This document shows positions 46,563-60,100 of a stretch of 64,000 nucleotides of DNA, in pieces. This DNA is from Colletotrichum lupini (lineage: Eukaryota; Ascomycota; Sordariomycetes; Glomerellales; Glomerellaceae). Under the pieces are notes generated by a model. The model was not told where the DNA came from. It was given only the letters and a program-made list of their open reading frames with translations, and searched no databases. The stretch spans positions 5,270,001-5,334,000 of the forward strand of contig NC_064679.1 of assembly GCF_023278565.1 (NCBI RefSeq), in the 5' to 3' direction. Position numbers and translations under genes: made by a program. The first letter of the stretch is position 1, and each line of letters starts with the position of its first letter.

Positions 46563-48642
46563 TATAAAGGCTTTAAAACTAAGGCTATATAATAGTTTTT
46601 TTTCTAACTTTATAAGCGTAAAAGATCGACCTTAACGGGATTATACTTTTAAAAGAAATTATATAATATAGTATACTTTTTAATTATATAATATATATAA
46701 TATACCCTAAGTACGCGCTTAACGTAATATAATAATTTTAATATAAAAACCGCTATATAATTTAGGATAAGTAAACTACCCTCTTTAGCTACTTATTAAT
46801 AATAAGCTAAGTAATATACTTACGTAGCGGCGCTAGCTAAAAAGGTTAACGGTAAAAGTCGGCTATAATAATTAGCTATAATAATCGGCTATAATAATTA
46901 AAAGCGGCCCTTAATTATAAAGGTTCTAAACTTTAATAATAATATAGAGGTTTTTAAAAAAAAGGCTAAATAAGCTAATATTTATATACTAAAGCTTATA
47001 AAGACTTTTTTTATCTTTATCGCTTTTAATATTACCTAAAGCTTTATTTAAACTAAATAGATTTACTAAATAAACTTATTAATATATAAACTTTTACTTT
47101 ATTCTTAATATATAATTAGTAATTAATAAACTAAAACCTTTTAAAAATACTTATTAATAAGTCTACTCCTCTCGAACTAAGCACACTCTTTAACTAGCTT
47201 AACGCTATAGCTATTATAACTAATATAAATATACTTAAAAATTAATAAAATACTTTTTAATAATCCGGAATGCGGCTAAGTAATAATATAAATACTATAA
47301 AAAGCCGGGCTAATATAAATATTAAAATCTAGTATATTAATATTAGTTTAGAAATTATATTTTATAGAGTTAAAAATCTTTTTAATACGGGTTATATTAT
47401 AAATATAAAGGAATATATAAGGGGCCCCCTAACCCTTAATAAAAAAGAGTATATAATATAAAATCTAACTATTTATATAAGTTAGTACTAAGAGGTTTTA
47501 TATATATTAAAATAAATATAGCTCGCTCTTTAAATAACTAAAACTTAAAAAATTACGGGGGAAGGTTAAGAGTTTTAATTAATAATTAAGTATAGAGCGT
47601 AATATACTAAGTTTTTTTTAATACGTAATATATAGTACGGCCCTGGTAGATTACTTTATTAGGGGGAAAACTAAGGCTATAATTATACTATTTATATTAA
47701 AGATCTAAATAATAATATAATAAATACTTATTTTCCTCTTAAACCTTAATAATAACTTATTATTTATAACTATATTTATAAGATTTATATTATTAAATAC
47801 TAGCGCTTTATATAGACCTAGGCTAGTTAAACTAATTATATTAAAAAGTATATTAAATAATTTAGTTTTAAGCTTTATACCTATTCCGTTTTATAATATT
47901 AAATTTATTAGCTCTTATAAAGTTATTAATTTAGTTAAAGAGGGTATTATAAGTTTATTTTAAATAACTAAAAATTAATAAGTTCGGGATTTCGGTTATA
48001 AAAAAAAAGAGAATCGATTACTTAGAATATAATAAGAGGTTATAGTTTAAAAAAACGTTTTATTTTAAATAGAAAATAGTTATAGAGGTAAATAAAGTAA
48101 TAAGTTAACTTAAGGACCCTATATTTATTATTATTAATAAATATATTCTTATTATTAAAGTAGTACCGTTATTAATTATTAATTAGTTTTGATAATTAAT
48201 TTAATAAGCTAAAAAGTATTACTAAACTACTCTATTATAAAATAAGAAGGTTATTAAGACTATTTATTAAAGGGAGAGGGGTCATATTTTAAAAAAAGTT
48301 ATAAAAAAGTAGTCCGCTAGGTTTTTATTATTTTTTTAAGAATATAATAAAGAAAATATAATATAAGCTTAATATTAAAGTAATTATTTATAAAAAGTTA
48401 TATCCTCCCGACGGAGTAATTTACTAGGGCCGTACTATATATTACGTATTAAAGAAAACTAAGTATATTACGCTCTATACTTAATTACTAATTAAAACTC
48501 CTAACCTTCCTCCACTTCTAGCTATTTAGAGAGTAAGCTATACTTATTTTAATATATATAAAACTTCTTAATACTAACTTACGTAAGTAGTTAGATCTTA
48601 TATTATATACTCCTTTTTATTAAAAATTAAGAGGCCCTTTAT

Positions 48643-49194
48643 TATTACGGCTAGCTAGTCGTAATAAGTATATTAACAAAAGTTAAAACTACAAGTACTA
48701 ACTAAATAGTATTATAATTATAAATAGCTTCCCTAAAGCTATATTTATAAGTCGTAAAATAAATAAGGCTTTAGTAATTAATCGTAGTTTTATTAAAAAG
48801 GGTTCTTAATAAAAATAGTTAAAAGTAATTATAAGATCTAAGATTAAATTAATTACTAAAGAAGCTATAAGAGGTCTATTTTTAAACCTAGCTTAAATTT
48901 ATACTATATATAAGTCTTATTCCTAAATATATCTTTTATAATATTCTTATTTATTATTATTTAACTATTTATTAAATAGTTATCCGTCCTATTTATTTAT
49001 AATCGTTTATTTTATTTATTTATAAGTATCCGTTTTTTATCTTATTATATAATTATAGTTATATAACTTATTTATAATTCTTTTATTCTAAGAGGAGTTA
49101 TTTTAAATTTATATTTCTATATATATAATATAATAGCTACTATAGGTCCTATAGGGTAAGGCCCTAGCTTTATTATATATATTAAGTCGTAATA
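48643..49194 (-). repeat. 3' LTR (left) of the gypsy element
   Basis: 552 bases, direct repeat of 55791-56342. Its ends read TATTACG and CGTAATA, i.e. TGTTACG...CGTAACA before RIP, a perfect inverted terminal heptamer with the usual TG...CA ends. Confidence 0.92.
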
Positions 49195-50649
49195 TTAGCT
49201 TCTCTTTTTAAAAGTCTAGTCCTCTAGGCTTATAAATAAATCGTCTATTCCTAAGTTAGGGAATTATTAAGTATTTCTTTAAAATATATTAATACAATAT
49301 TAAGTCGAATTAAAAAATCGAAATCTTTAATAGCTACGTCTCGTTATAAATTATTACGTATTATTCGTTTTTCTAATAAAAGTATAAAAATAATACTTTA
49401 TTTAAATTATTACTCACAAAGGGTCCGTTATTTAATTTTTCTTAATTCCGAAGTCTATAGAATATACTATTATTTAAGTATTTTATATAATACGTCTATT
49501 AACGCTATTTCTACTTATATATATTACGTTTTTTATTTATTAAGTCTTAACTAACTAGGTATAGTTAGTTAGTTAATAACGGAGTTTAATCGTTTTAATT
49601 ATAAAAAAGAGGTAAAAAAGTTACGGTTTTTAAAAAGGGCTACGGAATTATAAAAAAAAGCTAAGGCTTATTAATAAGCTTAGGCTAAGTTAAATAAGTT
49701 ATTATTTAAATTAGAGCGTCTTTATTTTTAAAAGCAAATAGTATTTAAAAAGAGTTAAGTTATATTAAAAAAGTTTCTTAAGGATTTTAAAAATACTTCT
49801 TTAATAACCTATAAAATATAAGTTAATAATACTTTTAGGATTATTATTAGGACGCTATCATAACTAGGAGTTCTGAATTTAATTTTAATTTTAATACTCT
49901 TTAAAAAGTTATTAAAAGTTCCAAAAGTTCGTAATAAGTTCCTATATATTTTCTTTATATCTATAGTTTTTTTATTTAATAAAGTATTCTTTTTTATTAT
50001 CTTTTATTTTATAATTAATAATTCGTTCGACTTTATATTCTAATTAGTTTAGTTTAATAATAATATAATCTTTTTTTATATAAACTTCTTAATAAAAGCT
50101 CGAGTAATAAGACGTAGAAAATAGGGTAATATTATATTATATTTAATAATCTTAATTCGTAATTAACTAATAAGACCTTTTTAATAATTTCGAAAGGTCT
50201 AAGTTTTTTATAATCTAGTTTATTACTTAGTTATTTTATTTTAATATTATAATAAAAAAAATAAGTACTATCCCCTTTTTTTTAAAAATAGTCCTCTAAT
50301 CCTTAATCTATTTATATTTTTTTTATATACTATTATATAAACTCGAGGTTTATTAATACTTATTTATAAATTCTTTTAAGCTTTCTTACGTCCGCTATAG
50401 CTTTTATAGCCTATAATCCTTACTATACTTCTCTATATATTATTAATTAAAATCCGTAATTAAAATAAAATAGAAATTCTTTTATACTTTTACTAACTAT
50501 ATTATTATATACGAACTAGGCTATTAATAAAAGTACTACTTAATTATCCTAGTTATAGGTTATATAATAACAAAAATATATTTTAAAAATCTAGTTAATC
50601 CTTTCTATTTATTTATTAGTTTATAAATAAAATAATATTAATAGTTTAT

Positions 50650-51130
50650 AATCTATACTAAGTTACGAAATTAGAAGTTTCTAAAACCTTAAAATAAATA
50701 GCTTATTTCTATTTAAAATAATTTCTTTTAATAAACCGTAGTTCGAGAGTATAGTCTTAATAAATATATATATTAAGTCTTTTATAGTACTAGATTCTTT
50801 ATAGGGAATAAAGTAAGTAAACTTAGTAAGTTAGTTAATTATAACTAAGATATTATTATATTATACTTTAGTAAATAGTTCTTTAAACTTTAGTAGTTTA
50901 ATAATAAAGTCTTATATAATTAATTACTATACTTCTATTAATAATTATAATAGTTATAGCTCGCTATAAGGCTTATACGGGCTATTTTTACTTTTTTATA
51001 AGTCGCATAGTCCTTAATTACTTCCGTAATTTTAATATGTATAGCGGATTTATTATAATATTAATAAATCCGTTTTTATATTTTAATAACTCTTTAATAA
51101 CTATATGCGGGTATATTATAAATTTTTATA
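50650..51130 (-). pseudogene. Gypsy integrase relic
   Basis: Minus-strand translation, reading through RIP stops, gives ILVIIN.LTKFTYFIPYKES (for ILVIVDRLTKFAHFIPCKES), then YIFIKTILSNYGLLKEII. These are the DDE integrase core motifs of Ty3/gypsy elements, including the position of the second catalytic Asp. The upstream part resembles the zinc-finger region. No functional frame remains. Confidence 0.88.
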
Positions 51131-52039
51131 ATAAACTTAGGAGTTATTCTTTTAATTAGGCTAGTATTAATCTTTTTAGTTATTATAAAGAGCTTTATAA
51201 TTAATATAAAACTACCGTCCTTTTCTTATTTAAAAATAACTTATATTTTTTTGGGGACTACGACTTTATAATCGGGTCTTTTATCAAGGGCGTTTACTTT
51301 ACTATTTTCTAAATTTCTTTAATAAATAATTCGGAAATTAAATTTAAATAAGAATTTATTCTATTTAACTTATTACTTATTTGGATTCTTATTTATTATA
51401 AAGTTTATAAAGTTCTTATAATTTATATAAATTATAACTTCGTACTTAGTTTTAAATAATTATAGCCTCTATTCTCGAAATACTTTAATAATTATTATTA
51501 GTTCTTTATTATAAATTTATTAATTTAATTCTACTCCGTAAAATACTTTAAAATAAAAGTAATATAAACAAAGTTTTTTTTCTATTTATTTTGTTATTTT
51601 AAAACTACTCCTATAACGAAGTTTAAAATATCGGTCTCGATTTTAAAAAGTTTTCGGGGGTCCGGGATTATAATAACTAGTTTAAAAATAACTATATTCT
51701 TACCTTTAATAAATACCTCTTTATATTTAAAATCCTAAATAAATAAGGTATTTTTTTATATTAAGTTATTAAGAGGTCTAATTATATTAATATAGTTTTT
51801 AAAAAATCGTTAGTAAGAGTTAATAAATCCTAAGAATCCTTATACGTCCTTAACGTTTTATAGTATAAGCTAGTCCCTAGTTACTTTTATTTTTAATATT
51901 TATATATAAATTTATTTTAATATAATAGTATATTTAAAAAAGTCTACTTTCTATATATAAAACTCATACTTAGAGAGTTTAGTATATAGTTTAGCGTCCT
52001 AGAGTTTTTAAAATATTATATAAATATACTTCTTATATA

Positions 52040-52270
52040 TTTCGAGGTCGGGGGAAAAAATAAGAATATTATTAATATAAATAATAATAAAGATATTAAC
52101 GTACTCTTAGAGTACGTAGTTAACTATTGTTTAAAAAGTTATTAAAGTATTAGTAAGTCCGAAGGGTATAACGAGGTACTTAAAAAGTCTTTTATAAGTT
52201 CGGAATACCGTTTTCTATTTATTTCTTTTTTTAATTTAAATCTAATTAAATACTTCCTTAAGATTTATAA
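52040..52270 (-). pseudogene. Gypsy reverse transcriptase relic
   Basis: The minus strand near 52200-52140 reads KTVFRTYKRLFKYLVIPFGL, then TNTLITF, the block before the catalytic site. Near 52085-52040 it reads YINNILIFSPDLEIYKKYIY, i.e. YIDDILIFS with both catalytic Asp codons changed GAT to AAT. The exact damage expected from RIP therefore removed the active site. Confidence 0.92.
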
Positions 52271-54624
52271 TAATAAACTAATTAGTTTTATAAAATAAAT
52301 CTCTAAGCTTAGTAATAAATAATAAGAAATAGTAATTCTTTTTTATAATTTCGTTAAGTCTTTTATAGTTAATAACTACTCTTCGTTTTTTTATTCTTTT
52401 TTTTAATATAAAGAATAAGGGTAATCTTATAAAGGAATTTAATAATTAAATAAGTCCTTTTTCGAGTTTTTTATTAATATATTCGTTAAGATATTCCTAT
52501 TTTACTTAATTTATTAAATATATTAAAAAGAACCTAAGTTATATTCTTTTTTTAAGTTTGATTTTTATATCCTAGCTATTATATTTTAATAATCCTATTT
52601 CTTTAAGTTTTATAATAGCTTTATATATATTCGGTACTCCTTAAGTATAGTTTAGAGTCGTTACGATCCCTAATCATTAGTATTAGTTATAAACTTTTTA
52701 AAGCTTTTTATTATTTTAATAAAAGCTATATATTATATTTATTCTCGTTTTCTAAGAGTTTTTAAAAATCTATTTAAACCCTTTTTTTTTTAAGTCGTTT
52801 AGTAACTAAATTTCTTTAAAGGACTTAGTTAGTAGTTTAATCTATCTATAAGTTATATTTTTATAACTACGAAATTCCTAAAGTAATATCGATATTTTTT
52901 ATTTTTATAATATTATATTATAGTTATTCTTATTAATTATTAATATATATTAAGAAGTATACGGTCTCTTAATTAATATATCTATAGTTATAATTAACCT
53001 ATTTTCCTTTTACTATTTATAATTAATATAAGTTATCTTTTTATATTAATAATAAATTAAGTTCGTTTACTATTCTTAATAAAATATAAGTTTTTGATAC
53101 GCTACTATTAATAATAGCGTTTAACCCTCGTTTATAAATATCGAGGTTAACTTATAAGTATGCGTCGTTATATTATTTAATTATATATAAGAACCTTTTT
53201 CTTTTTTTTACTTTTTATTATTCTTTTATAATTAGCTTTTTTTAGTTTTTTATTATTTATCTTTTTAAATAGTTTTTTTATTTATATTTCTCTTAGTATT
53301 CCCTTTATATTTTAGCCTTTTTAATATAATAAATTTAATATTAGTTATATTTATAGTCTTCTTATTCTATATATTTATTATTAAAGTACTTTATAAAAAA
53401 GCTAGGGTCTGGGCCGAATATTACTTTATTATTATTATCGAAGCTTAGTAACGTCTAGCTAAGTAATTAGTTTTTTATATAAACATCCCTAATAAGTTTA
53501 CTATTACGTTTTTATAAATAGAAACGACTATTTTATTTATATACGAGGTACTAAATATATTTATTATTTAAGCATTCTACCTAAAATAATTCTTTATAAA
53601 AGGAGTCTTTAGGGTTAAATAAAGAGTAGTTTTCGTTTATATAGGGGGTTATTATAACCTTTTTACGTTTTTTAATTTTATAAAACTAAATAGTTTAGTC
53701 ATTTTTAAATAAATAAATAAATTTATACTATAGTTCGTTATTATCCTCTTTAGAACTAGTATTATTAACGCTAAATAGTATTTTATAATTAATCTTTATT
53801 TAAGTACGTTATTAAGTAACGTTGCGAGGTTTATTTAAATTATATAATAATTCTATTTTATTAAAATAAAAAGAACTAGTTCTTATATTAATATTTTCTT
53901 TTTTTTTAAAGTTAAAGTTAATTTTTCTTTCTTTCGTAATTCCGAAATTAAGAGTCGGTCTCTTAAATATTTTAATTTTATTTTTATATAAGAAGTTTTC
54001 GAGCTATTCTTTAACTTTATAAATAAATCTTTTATTGCTATTTATTTTTTATATTATATAAATAGACTTAGTTAGGATCTTATTTAAATCGAGTCCTTTT
54101 TTAAACTTAGTAAATTATTTTTAGTTTATATAGTTTCGTCGTACTATATAAACGAGGCTATTTATAATTTTTTAAATATTAGGTCCTTTTTTTTTTAAAT
54201 TTAAAGAGTTACTTTTTTATATTAGTTAAGAAGTTTTATTTAATTCGTCCTTTAAAAAAGTAAAGTATATTTCTTATAACGGGGTCTATTTTAGCTTTTT
54301 CTTTTATATTTTTATAAATCTAAAAGAGCGTAGTAATATATTTAATATTCTTTTTTTTAAAAGTATAAGGTTAATAAGTAAGTATTTTTTCTTTTTTTAT
54401 TACTATTACTAGGGTTCTAATAAGAAGTAAAATAGTATTATACTTAAATTATCCGCTATTATTAAGTTATTTTAAATACTATTCTATTTATTCCTTACTA
54501 TTTTAATAAGTAAAGTAGTCGTTATTATAATAAGCTATTTATAAAAGTTATTTATAGGGAACTTCTTTATTAATAATATTAGCTCGTTTTTCTAAAATAA
54601 GTTAGTATTAAATATGCTTAAGTT

Positions 54625-54675
54625 ATTAATAATCTCTAACTATATACCCTAGCTTATTATAGTTATAGTACTTAA
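54625..54675 (-). pseudogene. Gag zinc-knuckle relic
   Basis: Minus-strand YYNYNKLGYIVRDY corresponds to the CCHC knuckle CYNCNKLGHIVRDC with all three Cys turned to Tyr (TGC to TAC) and His to Tyr. It lies upstream of the reverse transcriptase relic, as expected for gag. Confidence 0.75.
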
Positions 54676-55790
54676 AGTCCTTTTTTTATTATAGTTCTTT
54701 ATATTTAGTAATATTAAAGTCTATAGGTCCTTTATACTATTTATAAATAGTATTTTATTAATTATTATTCTAGTTATTACGGGGTTATTAGTTTATTTAA
54801 AAACTATACTAAGGTTATTATTAGTACTTATGTCCCGAGTTAAGTTCTTACTTACGTTCTTTTTTTTTTTTTTGTATAGAGCTAATTATTAACTTTAATA
54901 ATAAACTCGCTATATTAAAAAAAGTCGTTAAGTTTATTAAATCGGATTAATTCGTCCTTAACTTCGTCCTTTAACCCTTAATAAAATATAAATATTTTAA
55001 TATCGTTTATAAGATCTAGCTAAATACTAAGATATCTAAACTTAATAGAATATTCTTTTACTAACTTAGTTTATTATAGCTACGTAAAGTCGTATTTAGT
55101 TTATCGTTTTTTATTAAGATTTTAAAATAAAGATCTAAGAGCTTTTTTAAACCTATTAAAATTATAATAAATATTATACACTTCGGTAGAGTATTTATTA
55201 AATATTTCCTTATTAAAGTATTTTTTTTAAACTAGTTCGAACTATTTAAAGGCTCGTCCCTTAAAAAAGTTAGTAATATATATAACTTTCTTAGTTTTAT
55301 TAATAAGATTACCATAATAAAAATTTTAATAGTTCTTAATTTAAATTAGAAATCTTTTAAGGGTTCTTAAAATAATATTATAAATAATTAGTATATTAAG
55401 CTTAAGTTTCTATCGTCCTTTTTAAAAAAGATTAATAACGATATTAATAGCTCCCTAAAATATATTAACTTATTAAGTTAAATACTTAACCTCCTTAATC
55501 TTAGTCTCTAAGTAGTTTATAGTTTCGTTAAGTATAGCCTATATTTAAATAATATCTTCGTCGTTTTTTTTAAAATATCTTTATATAATAATATAAATTT
55601 CTAAAGTAAAATCGAGTTTTTCCTTAGAGTTTTTAGCGTTCTTTATTTCTTTATCTAAGCTTTTAAAAGGGGTAAGTCCTTTACCCTTAGGGCTAGTTAA
55701 AAAAGTAAATAGAGTTATTTTAAAAAAATATCGTTCGTACTATTTAGTTAGTCTTTATAAAATAAACTTACTAAATAGGAATAATTAAAG

Positions 55791-56342
55791 TATTATAGCT
55801 AACTAATTATAATAAATATATTAATAAAAATTAAAACTATAAGTACTAAGTAAATAGTATTATAGTTGTAAATAGTTTTTTTAAAACTATATTTATAGAT
55901 TATAAAATAAATAAAGCTTTAGTAATTAATCGTAATTTTATTAAAAAGGGTTCTTAGTAAAAATAGTTAAAAATAATTATAAGATTTAATACTAAGTTAG
56001 TTATTAAAAAAACTATAAGAGGTTTATTTTTAAGCCCGGCTTAAGTCTATACTATATATAAGTCTCGTTCTTAAATATATCCTTTATAATATTCTTATTT
56101 ATTATTATTTAACTATTTACTAAATAGTTATCCGTCCTACTTATTTATAATCGTCCGTCCTACTTATTTATAAGCGTTTATTCCTTATTTTATTACATAA
56201 TCGTAGTTACGTAACTTATTTATAGTTTCTTTATTTTAAGAGGAGTTACCCTAAGTCCGTACTTTTATATATATAGTATAATAGCCGCCGTAAGTCCTAT
56301 AGGGCAAGGCCCTAGCCTTATTATACGTATTAAGTTATAATA
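55791..56342 (-). repeat. 5' LTR (right) of the gypsy element
   Basis: 552 bases matching 48643-49194, with the same ends (TATTATA...TTATAATA after extra mutation). It keeps more C and G than the left copy in places (for example GTTATCCGTCC, AGCCGCCGTAAG), so the two LTRs were mutated differently. Confidence 0.92.
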
Positions 56343-57146
56343 CTTATATATTCCCTTATATTTATAATATAGCCCGTATTAAAGGGATTTTTAACTCTTT
56401 AAAATATAATTTCTAAGCTAATATTAATATATTAAATCTTAATATCCGTATTAACTTAGCTATTTATAGTATTCGTACTATTACCTAGCTAAATTCCGTA
56501 TTATTAAAAAGTACTTTATTAATCCTCGGGTATATTTACGTTAGTTATAATAGTTATAGTATTAAACTAGCCGAAGAGGGCGCCTAGCTTAAGAGGAGTA
56601 GACTTATTAATAAGTATTTTTAGCTTATTAATTACTAATTATATACTAAAAAAATAAGTTCTTATCGAGGTAGTAGTTTATATATTAATAAGTTTATTTA
56701 GTAAATTTGTTTAGTTTAAATAGAGAGTAGTTTTAGGTAATATTAAAAACGATAAGGATAAAAAGAATTCTTATAAGCTCTAGTATAAAGAGTAATAGAT
56801 ATTAGCCTATTTAGCCCTTTTTCTAAAAACCTCTATATTATTATTAAAGTTTAGAACCTTTATAATTAAGGGCCGCTTCTAACTATTATAGCTAACTATT
56901 ATAGCTAACTATTACGGCCGACCTTTACTATCGACCTTTCTGGCCGGCGCCGCCGCCTTATTTATCCCGAATTATATAGCGGTTTTTATATTAAAATTAC
57001 TAAATTACGTTAAGTACGTACTTAGGGTATATTACGCGTATTATATAATTAAAAAGTATACTATATTATATAATTTCTTTTAAAAGCGTAATCTTATTAT
57101 AATCGATCTTTTGTGCTTATAAAGCCGGAAAAAAACTACTATATAT

Positions 57147-60100
57147 ATAAAAAGTTATATATTTTATAATATATCAACTAAGAGCTTAGTAATAAGGTTA
57201 TACTATTTTTTAAAATTACTAATTTTATAAAATTAGTTAATACTAAGGTAGTTACTTTTTAAAAAAGGAGATAATAATAATTAATTAAATAATAATAAGA
57301 GGCCGTAATTAATTAATAATCGTTCTTATAAAAAGGGAAGTTTTTCAATAAGGGTATTATTTTAAAATTAGCCTTAGAGAACGTTTTTAATTCTAATTAT
57401 AAAAGCTATTATAAATAAATATTATAAGTTAAATTTTAAGACTTAATAATATAACCTAAATATAAAAAGAGTAAAAGAATAAAAACCTAAGATATTTTAT
57501 AAATATTTAGTAAAATTTAACTATTAAAAACGTATAGGGTATAAGGGACTCTCGCGGTGCGGTGCTTTAGAAGAATTATTAATACTTATAAAAGTAATAT
57601 AAAATACTTCTTTTAATTAGGTTAATACGGTCTTAATTAATAAAGCTATGACTAAGGGAAAGAAAAAAGTATTAACCGGATCGGAAGGGTAAACTTCTTA
57701 ATTATTTTATATTATTATATATAAAAGTAAATTATTAAAAAGGCTCTAGTTTAATTTTAAAAAGTTTATATATAATTAAAATAAAAATCCGCGTTACTAA
57801 GCTCCTATTTTTAATTCGGGCCCTTTTTTTATATTTTATTCTAATTAGCTCTCTTATAGATCTCTAGACTTAATTAGTTTTAAAAAGGACTATTAAGACT
57901 AATCGCCCTACTTTATTTTAATCGTTCTTTAATTTCTTTTTCCCTCGATCTTTTATAAAAAAGAATTATTTTAGATTAGTCCTAATTACTATATATAGTT
58001 AATTATTTTAAGCCCTCTATTTACCCTTTTCTTTTATAATTACCTTCTTTACCCTTTTTATTCTTTTTATTTACTCCGCTTTTTTTACTTAGTTCTTATC
58101 TTATTCTTTTTTAATAGTTTCCTAATCTTAACCTTTATTATTTTAATTCTTCTTAGCTCCCTTTATTAGTAATAGTATTTAAAGAGTATAAGCTAGAGTT
58201 ATATATATAGCTTTTATAATTAGATCGTTATACTAATCGACTTATTATTTTTTTATACTCTTATTAATATTAGCTTTACTTATATATATATTATAATACT
58301 ATAAAAGGTCTTAATAAAATTTAATTAGCCCTTAATATTAGCGTTCGCTATTCTTTTATATAGTTTAATTATAGTTAAAGAGGGTACGTTTAATAGTTTC
58401 TTATTTTAACTAAACCCTTAATACTTTGATCGGAGTTTTTATAATAAGGCTATTCCTACCCCTAACTAGAGTATTTAAAAAACTACTTCCTTAGTTTTTT
58501 AAACTAACTTTATTAAGAGCCGGGCTGAGGTATAGTAGTAATTTAAATAGTAATATATTTAATAAAAACTATATAATTTAACGGGTTTTAGGGGTATTAA
58601 TTAGGTATATAAATTAATTATTAATAATAGTATTTAAATACTAATTAGTAACCTTTATTAGTTTAATTACTTATAGAGTCCGATTAAGGTTACTATTTAT
58701 TATAAATCCTTAGGTATTTTTAAGTATTTTTAAAGATCGAAACGGTAGGGTTAATTTTTTAAAAGTAGTAAGTTCTTAATTAAGGCTCTTAACTATATTT
58801 TTAGTTTTTTTAAAATATATAGGGTTTATAAAAATATAATAGCCGTAATTGCGTAAGTTATAAATTCTTAGATTTTATTTAGTAAATTTAAGGCTAAGTA
58901 GATAAGAACTGGACTTTTAAAGAATTAGTACTTTATAAGCGTTAGTTATAATATAATTAGAGTTATTTAAGTCGGTATAGGGCCTACTTTTAGAGTCCCG
59001 ATTGTATATTATATTTTTAAAGGACCTTTTTAAAGGAAGTTTTATTATATTAAAAGGGTAACGATTATTATATTAAAACTCGTAGTTAATTTATTAAATC
59101 TAAGCCGCGTAGAGCTTATTATTAAACGATTTAAAGTATTTATAAGTTATTTAGTATATATTATGAATTAAGTTAAGCTAGCCGTGTCGGACCGCGTTAC
59201 GAAACTATTTAAGTACGTATAAACCGTATTTTTATTTACTTAGTTATTATACTATAGGGATTATATAAGTACTTATATTAATTAGCTATTAAATATAAAG
59301 AAGCGTATCGATCTAACTATAAAAGGCTTTTAGTATTTAAATATTATTAACGAATATCTTTTTTAAATACTTAAGATCCTATTTTAAATCGTATTAATAA
59401 ACTATATTATTTTACTAGTTAATAATTATTTTTATAAAATAGCCCGGATTATTAGTATAAAAAAAAGATTATTAAGTACGCCGAAGTCCTAATCCTTTAT
59501 ATAGTTTTTTAAGTTTAAGAGATTAGGGTAGGGGTTTTATTAAGTTTAAAAGTATTCTCTTATCTTTTTTTAATTATAATTATATTACGTACTAGAGCGA
59601 GGTCTTATATTATAACCTCTATTATAAATCTAATCTCGTATTTTTAAATTTAGTTTTTATATAGTAAGCGTTTTTAAAAGTTATAATAATTAGTTAGGAC
59701 TTTTATTACTTTATAGTAGCTTTATTCTATTTAAGTTTTTTTATTTTTTTAATTTTTAAAAGCCTCGGGGCGCTAATTAAAAAAAAGAAGTACGTCCTTT
59801 ATACCGAGCTAATTAGAAAAGTCGAATTTATAAAGGGTTAGGATTACTTAAGGAAAATTAGTTCGTTTAGGTACTAAGCTTAGGTAATAGTTAGTATACG
59901 CTTTATATTAGCGGTTCGTATTAAAATTAACGAACTAAGAGTTCTTAGTATTTATTATAGTCCTAGGGTTAGTTTTATTAAAAATCATATGCTTATTTAG
60001 ATTTTACTTTTTTAATTAGTATTTAGTATTGCTTTTAAGGTTTTTTATTATAATTAGGCTTTAAATTCGTACTACGTTCTTTTTATTATTTAGTTTAAAA

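Larger units (their letters stand above)
48643..56342 (-). mobile_element. Ty3/gypsy LTR retrotransposon, complete but RIP-mutated
   Basis: A 7,700-bp element bounded by two 552-bp LTRs, inserted in the right arm of the long-inverted-repeat element. Five-base target duplications flank it: TTTAT at 48638-48642 and CTTAT at 56343-56347, differing by one C/T change. The minus strand carries, in order, a gag zinc knuckle relic, reverse transcriptase and integrase, the Ty3/gypsy order. A purine-rich run (AAAAAGAGAAG on the minus strand) next to the left LTR is the likely polypurine tract, so the left LTR is the 3' one. Stop codons and C-to-Y, D-to-N changes fit RIP. It is inactive. Confidence 0.93.
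46586..57146. mobile_element. Long-inverted-repeat element, interrupted by a gypsy retrotransposon
   Basis: Bases about 46586-47670 are the reverse complement of about 48401-48642 plus 56343-57146, with RIP-type differences. After removing the inserted retrotransposon the element is about 2.86 kb: arms of about 1.05-1.09 kb and a loop of about 730 bases (47671-48400). The arms contain a triple TAACTATTATAGC-like unit (near 56890). No protein motif was recognised. It could be a transposon with very long terminal inverted repeats or two head-to-head copies of a repeat. Its exact outer ends and target duplication are unclear. Confidence 0.75.
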
